From assembly GCF_030345075.1 (NCBI RefSeq), contig NZ_CP128361.1, positions 2,108,001 through 2,172,000 on the forward strand: a stretch of DNA of 64,000 nt, written 5' to 3'. This DNA comes from Solwaraspora sp. WMMA2065. GTDB taxonomy: Bacteria > Actinomycetota > Actinomycetes > Mycobacteriales > Micromonosporaceae. Within the stretch, counting starts at the first letter, position 1; each line of letters starts with the position of its first letter. Shown piece after piece: positions 1-8,037 of the stretch. Both the position numbers and the translations under genes were made by a program. Under the pieces are notes generated by a model. The model had not been told where the DNA came from. It worked only from the letters and a program-made list of their open reading frames with translations, and searched no databases.

Positions 1-250
1 CCGGCTGCCGCTGGAACGCATCGCGTACCTGCACGTCGCTGGCGGTGCCGCCGACCGGGACGGGATCTACCACGACACGCACACCGACCCGGTCCCAACC
101 GAGGTGCTGCAGCTGCTCACCGACCTGTGCGCCCGGCGGCGGCCACCAGCGGTGCTACTGGAGCGGGACGGACGCTATCCACCGGCCGAGGTGCTGCGCG
201 CCGAACTGGACACGATCTCGGCGACAGCCGGTCTGGACCGGGTCACGTGA
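1..250 (+). CDS. DUF692 family multinuclear non-heme iron oxidase (MNIO), C-terminal part
   Basis: Only the last 82 codons are in the window; the gene enters from the left edge and stops with TGA at 248-250. The visible part has the C-terminal signature of DUF692 proteins: a YLHVAGG strand, a DTHTDPV motif that supplies metal-binding residues, and a VLLERDG strand followed by a terminal helix. DUF692 enzymes (MbnB, TglH, ChrH relatives) use two or three iron ions to oxidise cysteine or other residues in ribosomal peptides, usually with a partner protein. The next gene overlaps it by 3 bases (GTGA) and is a known type of partner. The substrate gene would lie upstream, outside the window. The family is clear; the substrate is unknown. 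Confidence 0.85.
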   Translation, partial: RLPLERIAYLHVAGGAADRDGIYHDTHTDPVPTEVLQLLTDLCARRRPPAVLLERDGRYPPAEVLRAELDTISATAGLDRVT

Positions 251-750
251 CCGGCCAGGCATCGTCCGACGACGCTCCCGACCCCCGTACCGGGCTTGCC
301 GCCACCCGACGGGCAGAGCTCGCCGCCGCCCAACGTGCGCTGGTCGCGTCGCTCGTCGACGACACCGATCCGCCGCCCGGCTTCGACCCGTACCGGCTGT
401 CGGTCGCCCGTACCGCGCTGCTGCGCAAGCGGGCCGGTGAGGTGGCCCGGCACTGGCCGTTGCTGGCCGCCTCGCTGGGTGACGCCTGGCCGGCCGTGTT
501 CGTCCGCTGGGCTACGGGCCGGCGGTCGGCGGGTGGGTTGCGCGACGGCTGGGACTTCGTCCGGGCGCTGGCCGCCAGCGACCGTCTGCCGGGCCTGGCC
601 GTGGCGGAGCTCGCCGGCCGGGAGGCCGGCTGGTGCTACGACGGGTCGTCAGCTCCCCGCCGACGCCGTCTCCCGGCGGTACGACGGCTGCCCGGCGGGT
701 GGACGGTCCAGGTCGCCGGCCGGGTCCGGACGTTCGGCCTCCGCCGGTAG
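247..750 (+). CDS. SCO6045-like partner protein of the DUF692 oxidase
   Basis: A 167-aa protein beginning at the GTG that overlaps the stop of the DUF692 gene, so the two are translationally coupled. The first 35 residues are polar and low in complexity. The rest is mostly helical, with the RTALLRKRAGEVARHWP stretch typical of the SCO6045-like C-terminal domain found beside DUF692 genes in actinomycetes. By analogy with other MNIO systems it probably binds the precursor peptide and presents it to the oxidase; this is inferred from neighbourhood, since no catalytic residues are visible. The C-terminus (about residue 135 onward) becomes Arg-rich and may be poorly folded. No peptide substrate is encoded between here and the next gene. 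Confidence 0.7.
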   Translation: MTGQASSDDAPDPRTGLAATRRAELAAAQRALVASLVDDTDPPPGFDPYRLSVARTALLRKRAGEVARHWPLLAASLGDAWPAVFVRWATGRRSAGGLRDGWDFVRALAASDRLPGLAVAELAGREAGWCYDGSSAPRRRRLPAVRRLPGGWTVQVAGRVRTFGLRR

Positions 751-763
751 CCGGCCCGGTCGT

Positions 764-807
764 CCGCCGGGGTCACGACCGGCGGCCGCCGGGGTCACGA
801 CCGGCGG
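764..807. repeat. Exact tandem duplication of a 22-bp hairpin unit
   Basis: Positions 764-785 and 786-807 are identical. Each copy is an inverted repeat, CCGCCGG and CCGGCGG around the 8-base loop GGTCACGA, so the site can form two adjacent hairpins. It lies 13 bases after the stop of the SCO6045-like gene and 28 bases before the SDR start. A transcription terminator for the MNIO pair is the simplest reading, although no T-run follows. The second copy probably arose by slippage. Confidence 0.6.
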
Positions 808-835
808 CTTCACGGCATGCGGCAGGATCGTGGGC

Positions 836-1597
836 ATGGACCTCGGCCTCGAAAACCGGGTGTACGTGCTCACCGGCGCGTCCCGTGGACTCGGCTACGC
901 CACCGCCGCCTGTCTGGTCGCCGACGGAGCACGGGTGGTGCTCGCCGCCCGGGACGCCGCCGGGCTGACGGCGGCGGCACACCGCCTCGGCGGCCCGCGG
1001 CAGGCGATCGCGGTCAGCGCCGACCTGGCCGAGCCGGACTGCGCGGCACGCCTGGTCGCGACGGCCCAGGAGCACTTCGGCCGGATCGACGGCGCGTTGA
1101 TCTCGGTCGGCGGGCCGAAACCCGGTCCCAGCCACGCGGTCAGCGACGAACAGTGGCGGGCGGCCTTCGACACCGTGTTCGTCGGCACGGTACGGGCGGT
1201 ACGGGCCGTCGCCGACGCGCTACCCGCCGGCGGTGCGGTCGCCGTGGTGCTGTCGACGTCGGCCCGGATGCCACTGCCCGGCCTGGGCATCTCCAACGGG
1301 CTGCGGCCCGGTCTCGCGGCGGTCGCCAAGGAGCTCGCCGACGGCTACGCCGGCCGGGGCGTCCGGGTGGTCAGCCTGCTGCCGGGCCGGATCATGACCG
1401 ACCGCAACGTGGAGCTCTTCGCCGCGAGCGACGATCCCCAGCAGGCCCGGGCCGAGGCGGAAGCGGACATCCCACTCGGTCGGCTGGGCGAGCCGGAGGA
1501 GTTCGGGCGGGTGGCGGCGTTCGTGCTGTCCCCGGCCGCGAGCTATCTGACCGGAATCACGCTGCCCGTCGACGGCGGCGCGCTGCCCTGCCCCTGA
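836..1597 (+). CDS. SDR family oxidoreductase with an altered active site
   Basis: A 253-aa classical-size short-chain dehydrogenase. The N-terminal Rossmann motif TGASRGLG (residues 13-20) and the LAARD segment indicate NAD(P) binding, and the C-terminal LTGITLPVDGG is the usual SDR ending. At the expected catalytic site, after the STSAR serine segment, the sequence reads GLGISNGLRPGL where active SDRs have YxxxK; neither Tyr nor Lys is in place. A subgroup of FabG-like paralogues (the SNxLR type) has this substitution. The enzyme may therefore use other residues or have a non-redox role; its substrate cannot be inferred. The ATG at 836 was chosen because the longer upstream reading frame overlaps the SCO6045-like gene and lacks family homology. 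Confidence 0.85.
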   Translation: MDLGLENRVYVLTGASRGLGYATAACLVADGARVVLAARDAAGLTAAAHRLGGPRQAIAVSADLAEPDCAARLVATAQEHFGRIDGALISVGGPKPGPSHAVSDEQWRAAFDTVFVGTVRAVRAVADALPAGGAVAVVLSTSARMPLPGLGISNGLRPGLAAVAKELADGYAGRGVRVVSLLPGRIMTDRNVELFAASDDPQQARAEAEADIPLGRLGEPEEFGRVAAFVLSPAASYLTGITLPVDGGALPCP

Positions 1598-1610
1598 ACG
1601 GCTTTTCGGC

Positions 1611-2177
1611 GTGTCCACCGACCGGGCCACGATGGCGCAGCTGCTGGCCGACGCTGTCGGCCGTACCCTGCCCGACGTCGTCGGACCCGATCTCGACGTG
1701 CTGTTCTGCGGAATCAATCCGAGCCTGTACTCCGCTGCCGTCGGCCACCACTTCGCCCGCCCGGGCAACCGGTTCTGGCCGACGCTGCACCGGTCCGGTT
1801 TCACGCCCCGGCGGCTCGACCCCAGCGAAGATCATCTGCTGCCCGGGTTCGGGCTGGGCGTGACGAACCTGGTCGCCAGGGCGACGGCGCGGGCCGACGA
1901 ACTCACGCCGCCGGAGCTGGTCGCCGGAGGCGCGCGGCTCGTCCGGCTGGCCGCCGCGTGCCGACCCCGGTGGATCGCCGTGGTCGGGGTGACCGCCTAC
2001 CGGCTGGCGTTCGACCAGCCACGGGCGGTCGTCGGACCCCGGCCCGAGGACCTCGGCGGCGCGAGGCTCTGGGTGCTGCCCAACCCGAGCGGGCTCAATG
2101 CCCACTACCAGCTCGACCGGCTCGTCGCCGAGTTCGACCGGCTACGGCAGGCGGTGACGGCCGGACCGCCGCAATAG
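1611..2177 (+). CDS. mug: G/U mismatch-specific DNA glycosylase (Mug)
   Basis: A 188-aa protein of the uracil-DNA glycosylase superfamily, Mug/TDG branch, with the usual length. It removes uracil or thymine opposite guanine in base excision repair. The active-site motif GINPS is at about residues 34-38, followed by a Phe-rich stretch ending FWPTLH. The second motif, LPNPSGLNAHY, near residue 160 carries the intercalating loop. It starts with GTG 13 bases after the SDR stop and may be co-transcribed with it. It ends 4 bases before a convergent gene. High GC rules out frequent uracil from A:T pairs, but deaminated cytosine is a relevant substrate in such a genome. The family is unambiguous. Confidence 0.92.
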   Translation: MSTDRATMAQLLADAVGRTLPDVVGPDLDVLFCGINPSLYSAAVGHHFARPGNRFWPTLHRSGFTPRRLDPSEDHLLPGFGLGVTNLVARATARADELTPPELVAGGARLVRLAAACRPRWIAVVGVTAYRLAFDQPRAVVGPRPEDLGGARLWVLPNPSGLNAHYQLDRLVAEFDRLRQAVTAGPPQ

Positions 2178-2181
2178 GCGG

Positions 2182-2493
2182 TTACTGGTGGCGGGCCAAC
2201 CGCTCGCGGATCAGCTGACCGAACAGGCCGGCAGGTTGTCCGCAGTCGAGGCACTGAAGACCTTCGTCGAGACGTGGCCCCCCGCACTGGGCGCACCGGC
2301 CCCGGTCGCGCGGATCGTGGTACGACCGCAGGGCGGCGCAGAGCGCCGCAGCCACCGAGTCGGTCAGTACGACAGGGTCGGCGTCGCCGACGCGAACCGC
2401 CACGCCAGCCGACCGGGCCGGTGCCAGATCGAGCGCGGCCAGCCGCGCAGCGAACTCGCGCAGTGCCGCCGCGACCGCAGCCTCCGGTTCCAT
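2182..2493 (-). CDS. Small zinc-ribbon protein of unknown function
   Basis: A 103-aa protein with an N-terminal helical region rich in Ala and Leu and a C-terminal zinc ribbon: a CAQCGG knuckle at about residues 67-72 and a CLDCGQ knuckle at about 81-86, giving a four-Cys CxxC-x10-CxxC site. The tail LIRERLARHQ is basic. Such ribbons bind nucleic acid or act as docking modules, but nothing here decides between these. It is transcribed toward mug, and its start lies 27 bases after the stop of the ABC exporter, so the two are probably one operon. I do not recognise a named family. Confidence 0.7.
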   Translation of the reverse strand: MEPEAAVAAALREFAARLAALDLAPARSAGVAVRVGDADPVVLTDSVAAALCAALRSYHDPRDRGRCAQCGGPRLDEGLQCLDCGQPAGLFGQLIRERLARHQ

Positions 2494-2520
2494 CGGCCCA
2501 GCGTAGTCGACGGCGGACCG

Positions 2521-4524
2521 CTATCCGGCGGCGGTGCCCGACGGCGGGGGCAGGTCCTGTTCGGCCGGAAATGCCCGACCCGACCCGGCAGTCACCGGAT
2601 CCAGCCCGGTGTCGTCGAGGTACGGGGTCGGCGAGTCGGCCATCGCGAACTGGGTTCGGTACAGCTCGGCGTACAGCCCACCGGCGGCGATCAGCTCGGC
2701 GTGTCGACCGCGCTCCACGATCCGGCCCTCGTCGAGGACGAGGATCTGGTCCGCGTCGCGCACCGTCGACAGCCGGTGCGCGATGACCAGTGCGGTACGG
2801 CCGGTGAGCGCGACCGACAGGGCGCGCTGCACCGCCGCCTCGGACTCCGAGTCGAGGTGGGCGGTGGCCTCGTCGAGGATGACGATCGACGGTGCCTTGA
2901 GCAGCAGCCGGGCGATGGCAATCCGCTGTTTCTCGCCGCCGGAGAAGCGGTAGCCGCGCTCACCGACCACCGTGTCCAGCCCGTCCGGCAGGGCCCGGAC
3001 CAGCCCGTCGACCTGCGCGCCGCGCAGCGCCGCCCACATCTGGTCGTCGGTGGCGTCCGGCCTGGCGTACCGCAGGTTCTCCGCGATCGTCTCGTGGAAC
3101 AGGTGGGAGTCCTGGGTGACCACCCCGATGGTGTCGCGCAGCGAGTCGAGTGTCGCGTCACGCACGTCCACCCCACCCACCCGGATCTCGCCGTCGCTCA
3201 CGTCGTACACCCGGGAGACCAGCATGGCGGTGGTGCTCTTGCCGGCGCCGGACGGGCCGACCAGGGCGACCAGCTGCCCCGGCTCCACGGTGAACGACAC
3301 CCCGCGCAGCACCGGCTCGGAGACCGTGCGGTCGAGCGTCGCGACGTCCTCCAGCGAGGCCAGCGAGATCTCGGCGGCGCTGGGGTACCGGAACCGGACG
3401 TCGCGGAACTCCAGTCGGCTCGAGCCGGGCGGCACGACGACGGCGTCCGGGCGCTCGGCGATCGACGGGGCGAGGTCGAGCACCTCGAACACCCGGTCGA
3501 AGGAGACCAGCGCGCTCATCACGTCGACCCGCACGTTGCTCAACGCGGTCAGCGGCCCGTAGAGGCGGGTGAGCAGCAGGGCCAGGGTCACCACGGTGCC
3601 GGCGCTGACCGCGCCGGTGACCGCCAGCCAGCCGCCGAGTCCGTAGGTGAGCGCCTGGGCGAGCGAGGCGACCAGCAGCATCGCCACGAAGAAGGTACGC
3701 GAGTACATCGCCGACTGGATGCCGATCTCCCGGACCCGGTCGGCCCGCTCGGCGAACCGGCGTGCCTCGACCTCGGGCTGGCCGAAGAGCTTGACCAGTA
3801 GCGCGCCGGCGACCCCGAACCGCTCGGTCATCGTGGCGTTCATCTTGGCGTCGAGGTCGTACGACTCCCGGGTGATCTCCGCGAGCCGCTTGCCGACCCG
3901 GCGGGCCGGCACGATGAAGATCGGCAGCAGCACCAGGGACAGCGCGGTGATCTGCCAGGACAGGGTGAACATCACCGCGGCGGTGAGCACCAGTTGGATG
4001 ACATTGCTGACCACACCGGACAGCGTCGAGGTGAAGGCCCGCTGGGCGCCGATCACGTCGTTGTTGAGCCGGCTGACCAGCGCACCGGTCTGGGTCCGGG
4101 TGAAGAACTGCAACGGCATCCGCTGCACGTGGTCGAAGACCCGGGTCCGCAGGTCCAGGATGATGCCCTCACCGATCCGGGCGGCGTACCAGCGTTGGGC
4201 CAGGGAGAGCAGCGCGTCCACCACGGCGAGACCGGCGATCAGCAGGGCCAGCCGGACCACGGTCGCGCCGGCGTCGGCGCGACCGGCGGTGATCGTGTTC
4301 ACCACGTCGCCGGCGAGGACCGGGGTGGCGACCCCGATGCCGGCCGCCAGCACGACGGTTACCAGGAAGACGCTGATGTCCCGCCGGTACGGGTGGGCGA
4401 AGGCGACGATCCGCCGGGTGGTGCCCCGGCTGACCCGGTGGGAACGTAGCTGGTCGCCGTCGCGCATCGAACGCAGCATGCCCCAGCCGGCCCCCATGCC
4501 ACCCATCCCACCGGATCCAGCCAT
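2521..4524 (-). CDS. ABC exporter, fused permease and ATPase
   Basis: About 667 aa with the ABCB-type half-transporter plan. Six membrane segments lie between about residues 45 and 340. An ATPase domain follows with Walker A GPSGAGKST near 425, signature FSGGEKQR near 528 and Walker B VILDEAT near 548. The signature departs from LSGGQ in a way common to this actinobacterial subfamily. It would work as a homodimer, or with another half-transporter, in the cytoplasmic membrane; lipid or drug export is usual but the substrate is unknown. The ATG at 4524 is preceded by a purine-rich stretch. A GTG at 4551 would add nine residues. The C-terminal 50 residues after the ATPase are Pro/Gly-rich and not conserved in the family. 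Confidence 0.88.
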   Translation of the reverse strand: MAGSGGMGGMGAGWGMLRSMRDGDQLRSHRVSRGTTRRIVAFAHPYRRDISVFLVTVVLAAGIGVATPVLAGDVVNTITAGRADAGATVVRLALLIAGLAVVDALLSLAQRWYAARIGEGIILDLRTRVFDHVQRMPLQFFTRTQTGALVSRLNNDVIGAQRAFTSTLSGVVSNVIQLVLTAAVMFTLSWQITALSLVLLPIFIVPARRVGKRLAEITRESYDLDAKMNATMTERFGVAGALLVKLFGQPEVEARRFAERADRVREIGIQSAMYSRTFFVAMLLVASLAQALTYGLGGWLAVTGAVSAGTVVTLALLLTRLYGPLTALSNVRVDVMSALVSFDRVFEVLDLAPSIAERPDAVVVPPGSSRLEFRDVRFRYPSAAEISLASLEDVATLDRTVSEPVLRGVSFTVEPGQLVALVGPSGAGKSTTAMLVSRVYDVSDGEIRVGGVDVRDATLDSLRDTIGVVTQDSHLFHETIAENLRYARPDATDDQMWAALRGAQVDGLVRALPDGLDTVVGERGYRFSGGEKQRIAIARLLLKAPSIVILDEATAHLDSESEAAVQRALSVALTGRTALVIAHRLSTVRDADQILVLDEGRIVERGRHAELIAAGGLYAELYRTQFAMADSPTPYLDDTGLDPVTAGSGRAFPAEQDLPPPSGTAAG

Positions 4525-4640
4525 CGGCACCCGCCACCTTCGTCTCGCCACCGTCGCGGGTACCAGTGTCCCGGACGCCTACGACAACAGTTCAGGTAAC
4601 TGGTGTCTTCCCGTTGAGGCCTTACTGCCCGACCCGGCGG

Positions 4641-5489
4641 CTACTCGCCGGCTCCGGTCAGGTCCCGGATCCGTCGGGTCTGCGCCTCCCGCTCGGCGCG
4701 CAGCTGGGCGGCGGGGGTGCGGTCGGTGGCTCCGGTGAGCAGGGCCTTGATCTCGACGACCGCGTCGCGGGGCCCGGCCAGCACGGCCGCGACCAGGTCG
4801 GCGACGGCCGGGGCCAGCTCCGTCGCGGGCACCACCAGGTTGGCCAGCCCGAGCCGATCGGCCTCGGCCGCGTCGAGCCAGCGACCGGTGACGCAGATCT
4901 CCAGGGCCCTGGCGTAGCCGACCAGGTCGACGAGTCGCCGGGTGCCACCGAGGTCCGGCACCAGGCCGAGGGTCACCTCGGCCATCCGCAGCCGGGCGTC
5001 GTCGGCCAGGACGCGCAGGTCGCAGCCGAGGGCAAGCTGGAATCCGGCGCCTACGGCCGGCCCGTGCACGGCGGCGACGCTGATCACGTCGGGGCGGGCC
5101 AGCCAGGTGAAGGCCTCCTGGTACTCGGCGATCCGGGCGGCGCACTCGTCCGGCGACAGGGCGGCCAACGGCGGCGGGGTCGGATCGTCACCAGGCGGAC
5201 CGTCACCAGGCGAGTCGGCTCGCGGATGGTCGGTCGCGGCGAGATCCGCATCGGTGCCACCCGCAGCGCTGGGATCGAGCAGTGCCTGGATCGCGCCCCG
5301 GTCGAGGCCGGCGGAGAAGGCCCGACCGGCGCCGCGGACCACCACGACGCGAACGTCGCCGCGCAGCTCCCGGCCGATGCCGCGCAGCGCCCGCCACATC
5401 TGCGGGGTTTGAGCGTTGAGCACGTCGGGCCGGTCCAACGTCACTGTCGCGACCGGCCCGTCGTAGTCGAGTCGTACGCCACCGGACAC
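4641..5489 (-). CDS. Enoyl-CoA hydratase/isomerase family protein
   Basis: A 282-aa crotonase-fold protein. The N-terminal VATVTLDRPDVLNAQ segment, the oxyanion-hole loop GRAFSAGLD at about 56-64 and the GPAVGAGFQLALGCD segment with MAEVTLGLVPDLGGT are all present, so it binds acyl-CoA. A Pro/Asp-rich insertion of about 45 residues between the first and second oxyanion elements is longer than usual. It likely acts in fatty-acid or amino-acid catabolism; no beta-oxidation genes are nearby. The start is uncertain: the GTG at 5489 gives the canonical beginning, and a TTG two codons upstream is possible. The longer upstream reading frame has no family homology. It lies 52 bases after the HTH gene on the same strand. 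Confidence 0.85.
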   Translation of the reverse strand: MSGGVRLDYDGPVATVTLDRPDVLNAQTPQMWRALRGIGRELRGDVRVVVVRGAGRAFSAGLDRGAIQALLDPSAAGGTDADLAATDHPRADSPGDGPPGDDPTPPPLAALSPDECAARIAEYQEAFTWLARPDVISVAAVHGPAVGAGFQLALGCDLRVLADDARLRMAEVTLGLVPDLGGTRRLVDLVGYARALEICVTGRWLDAAEADRLGLANLVVPATELAPAVADLVAAVLAGPRDAVVEIKALLTGATDRTPAAQLRAEREAQTRRIRDLTGAGE

Positions 5490-5541
5490 GGTCAACGAGG
5501 GCCTTGACCGTGACAGCGGGGTACGGGGCGCAACTGGATCG

Positions 5542-5769
5542 TCACCCCTTCTTGCGACGCCGAGCGCCGCCACGCTGGCGCAGTTGCACGCCGGACTCGG
5601 TGAGCACCCGGTGGACGAACCCGTACGAGCGGCCGGTGGAGGCCGCAAGGGCGCGGATGCTCTCGCCGGATGTGTACCGCTTGACCAGGTCCTTGGCCAG
5701 GGTCTGACGCTCGGCTCCGACGATCCGGCGACCCTTCTCGGTGGTGGCGGCTGTGCCGGTGGCTGCCAT
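5542..5769 (-). CDS. Small helix-turn-helix protein conserved in actinomycetes
   Basis: A 75-aa basic protein. After a short polar N-terminus, residues 27-60 form a resolvase/transposase-like HTH: KDLVKRYTSGESIRALAAST is the first part, and GRSYGFVHRVL is the recognition helix. The Lys/Arg tail GGARRRKKG should contact the DNA backbone. It resembles a widespread short actinobacterial DNA-binding protein with no established role. It has its own upstream region of about 270 bases before the ABC-F gene, and the enoyl-CoA hydratase gene follows on the same strand. A start at the ATG is supported by GAGGAAT 4-10 bases upstream. It could be a nucleoid-associated protein rather than a specific regulator. 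Confidence 0.75.
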   Translation of the reverse strand: MAATGTAATTEKGRRIVGAERQTLAKDLVKRYTSGESIRALAASTGRSYGFVHRVLTESGVQLRQRGGARRRKKG

Positions 5770-6043
5770 GCTGATTCCTCACGTCCCAGACTGTGCGGTT
5801 CGATGCGGTCCCACCTATTAGACCGTCTCCAACGATCATGCGCCAGATATCAACTGTTCGCCAACCGACACGCACAGCCCTGTCAGTTACCCGATACGGC
5901 GCCACCGAGGAATCCCACCGGCATGCCGGCAGCCCTTCGTCAGCCCCACCCGGTGCGCCTTGTTCATACAATTCACGCTATCCGATAATGACGTTCACCG
6001 ATGAAGCATCGCCCCGGGCCGGGCTGCCGGACGGACCGCGCCC

Positions 6044-7651
6044 TCATGCAAGTTCCACGAGTTCGAGCAGGTCGTCGCTCCACGCGTCCTCATCACCGTC
6101 GGGCAGGAGAATCGCCCGGTCTGGTTTGAGAGCCAGCACCGCACCCGGATCATGGGTCACCAGGACGATGGCGCCGGGATACCGGGCGATGGCATCGAGA
6201 ACCTGTTCACGACTGACCGGATCCAGGTTGTTGGTCGGCTCGTCGAGCAGCAATACGTTCGCCCCCGAACAGACCAGCGTGGCCAACGCGAGCCGGGTCT
6301 TCTCCCCACCGGAGAGCACCCCGGCCGGCTTGTTCACGTCCTCACCGCTGAACAGGAACGCACCGAGAATCTTTCGCAGGTCGGTATCCGCCTGGTCGAT
6401 CGCCGCACTGCGCATGTGGTCGAGCACCGAACGCTCGACGTCCAGGGTCTCGTGCTCCTGCGCGTAGTAGCCGATCCGCAGCCCGTGCCCGGGCCGCACC
6501 GCACCGGAATCCGGCTCGACCAGGCCACCGAGAATCCGCAGCAACGTCGTCTTGCCGGCACCGTTCAGCCCGAGGATCGCCACCCGGGAGCCACGGTCGA
6601 CCGCCACGTCGACCCCGGAGAAGATCTCCAACGATCCGTACGACTTCGACAGCCCTGCCGCCGTCAACGGCGTCTTGCCGCACGGGGCCGGGCTGGGGAA
6701 CCGGACCTTGGCCACCTTGTCGGCAACCCGCTCGTCCTCCAGACCGGCGAGCAGTTTCTCCGCTCGCCGGGCCATGTTCTGCGCAGCCACCGTCTTGGTG
6801 GCCTTGGCCCGCATCTTGTCGGCCTGGGCGAGCAGCGCACCGGCCTTCTTCTCGGCGTTCGCTCGTTCCCGGCGGCGGCGCCGCTCGTCGGTCTCCCGCT
6901 GCTGCTGGTACGCCGCCCAGCCGACGTTGTAGACGTCCACCACCGAGCGGGTGGCGTCGAGGAACCAGACCTTGTTGACCACCGCGTCCAGCAGGTCCAC
7001 GTCGTGGCTGATCACCACCAGCCCGCCCTTGTGCCCGGCGAGGAAGCCACGCAGCCAGGTGATCGAGTCGGCGTCCAGGTGGTTGGTCGGCTCGTCGAGC
7101 AGCAGGATGCCGCCGCCGTTCTCGGCCGCGTCCCGGAACAGGATCCTGGCCAGCTCGATACGGCGGCGCTGACCGCCGGAGAGCGTCCCGATCGGCTGGC
7201 CCAGCACCCGGTCCGGCAGACCCAGGTTGGCGCAGATCCTGGCTGCCTCCGCCTCGGCGGCGTACCCGCCGAGGGAGGCGAACTGGTCCTCCAGCGTGCC
7301 GTAGCGACGGACCAGGCGCTCGTCGGTGCCGCCCTGCGCCAACTGCTGCTCGACTTCGTTCATCTGGGACATCAGCCGGTCCAGGCCGCGGGCCGACAGC
7401 ACCCGGTCGCGAGCGGTCACGTTCAGGTCGCCGGTACGCGGATCCTGCGGAAGATATCCGACCGCGCTGCGCCGGTCGATCTGTCCGGTGTACGGCAGGC
7501 CCTCGCCGGCCAGCACCTTGAGGGTGGTGGTCTTGCCGGCACCGTTGCGGCCGACCAGGCCGATGCGGTCGCCGGGCTGCACCCGCAGGGTGGTGTCGGA
7601 CAGCAGGATCCGCGAGCCCGCACGCAGTTCCAGGCCGGTAGCGGTGATCAT
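6044..7651 (-). CDS. ABC-F family ATP-binding protein
   Basis: A 535-aa protein with two ABC ATPase domains and no membrane segments, the ABC-F plan. The first Walker A is GRNGAGKTT near residue 36 with signature LSGGQRRR. The charged linker RRRRERANAEKKAGALLAQADKMR is the P-site tRNA interaction motif region. The second Walker A is GLNGAGKTT with signature LSGGEKTR. ABC-F proteins bind the ribosomal E site and either tune translation or dislodge antibiotics. Length and linker resemble actinobacterial housekeeping-type members more than Vga/Msr resistance proteins, but the leader hairpin (see next entries) is a resistance-type feature. The ATG at 7651 was chosen because an in-frame extension upstream runs through the leader hairpin. 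Confidence 0.9.
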   Translation of the reverse strand: MITATGLELRAGSRILLSDTTLRVQPGDRIGLVGRNGAGKTTTLKVLAGEGLPYTGQIDRRSAVGYLPQDPRTGDLNVTARDRVLSARGLDRLMSQMNEVEQQLAQGGTDERLVRRYGTLEDQFASLGGYAAEAEAARICANLGLPDRVLGQPIGTLSGGQRRRIELARILFRDAAENGGGILLLDEPTNHLDADSITWLRGFLAGHKGGLVVISHDVDLLDAVVNKVWFLDATRSVVDVYNVGWAAYQQQRETDERRRRRERANAEKKAGALLAQADKMRAKATKTVAAQNMARRAEKLLAGLEDERVADKVAKVRFPSPAPCGKTPLTAAGLSKSYGSLEIFSGVDVAVDRGSRVAILGLNGAGKTTLLRILGGLVEPDSGAVRPGHGLRIGYYAQEHETLDVERSVLDHMRSAAIDQADTDLRKILGAFLFSGEDVNKPAGVLSGGEKTRLALATLVCSGANVLLLDEPTNNLDPVSREQVLDAIARYPGAIVLVTHDPGAVLALKPDRAILLPDGDEDAWSDDLLELVELA

Positions 7652-7695
7652 TGGTAGCTCACTCCTGAGATCGGAAGCTGACTCGCGGACACGAC

Positions 7696-7727
7696 AAAAC
7701 GCCGACCGGACGTCCTGTCCGTCGGCG
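7696..7727 (-). terminator. Terminator-like hairpin inside the ABC-F leader (candidate attenuator)
   Basis: On the minus strand a stem CGCCGAC (7727-7721) pairs with GTCGGCG (7706-7700). It contains an inner GGAC/GTCC pairing and is followed at once by TTTT (7699-7696). This is an intrinsic-terminator form, which is rare in this GC-rich window, and it lies 45 bases upstream of the ABC-F start with no minus-strand gene before it. It therefore most likely ends transcription early unless disrupted. Confidence 0.6.
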
Positions 7728-7736
7728 TGGGGCGGT

Positions 7737-7757
7737 TCAGCCTTCGCAGAGCAGCAC
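7737..7757 (-). CDS. Possible six-codon leader peptide upstream of ABC-F
   Basis: A GTG-CTG-CTC-TGC-GAA-GGC-TGA reading frame (M/V-L-L-C-E-G) on the minus strand, whose stop lies 9 bases before the attenuator hairpin. Placement of a short frame just ahead of a terminator hairpin is the arrangement used in ribosome-mediated attenuation of ABC-F and 23S methyltransferase genes. A ribosome stalled here would cover the hairpin's upstream arm. The ribosome binding site is weak (GGGGCC), and an overlapping ATG frame also exists, so this is a hypothesis from position only. Confidence 0.3.
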   Translation of the reverse strand: MLLCEG

Positions 7758-8037
7758 GGCCCCATACTACCGGCGGCCGGCACCGCCACCCAGCCGGTTA
7801 CCGGAGCCAAGATCGTCGACGGTGGTGGGTGAGTACGACGGCATCCGGTGATCCATCCACGACGGTGTCGCGGGACGCCGGCTGGCCAAGCGGTATGCGG
7901 CGCACCGCCGGCCCGGTGGACCGGCCTGACCGAATCGGGGAACTTGTCCGCCGACGGGGTGATGCACCACGCCGACCAGGGATGTTAGGCACATCAGGCG
8001 CGCGTAACGATCACTTGACTCCCTGGAGACGACACTC

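Noticed and set aside
2188-3801. Long open frame on + across the ABC exporter
   Set aside because: It is an antisense shadow of the ABC exporter: residue use is dominated by Arg, Gly, Gln and His, with no domain, and the opposite strand has clear Walker and signature motifs.
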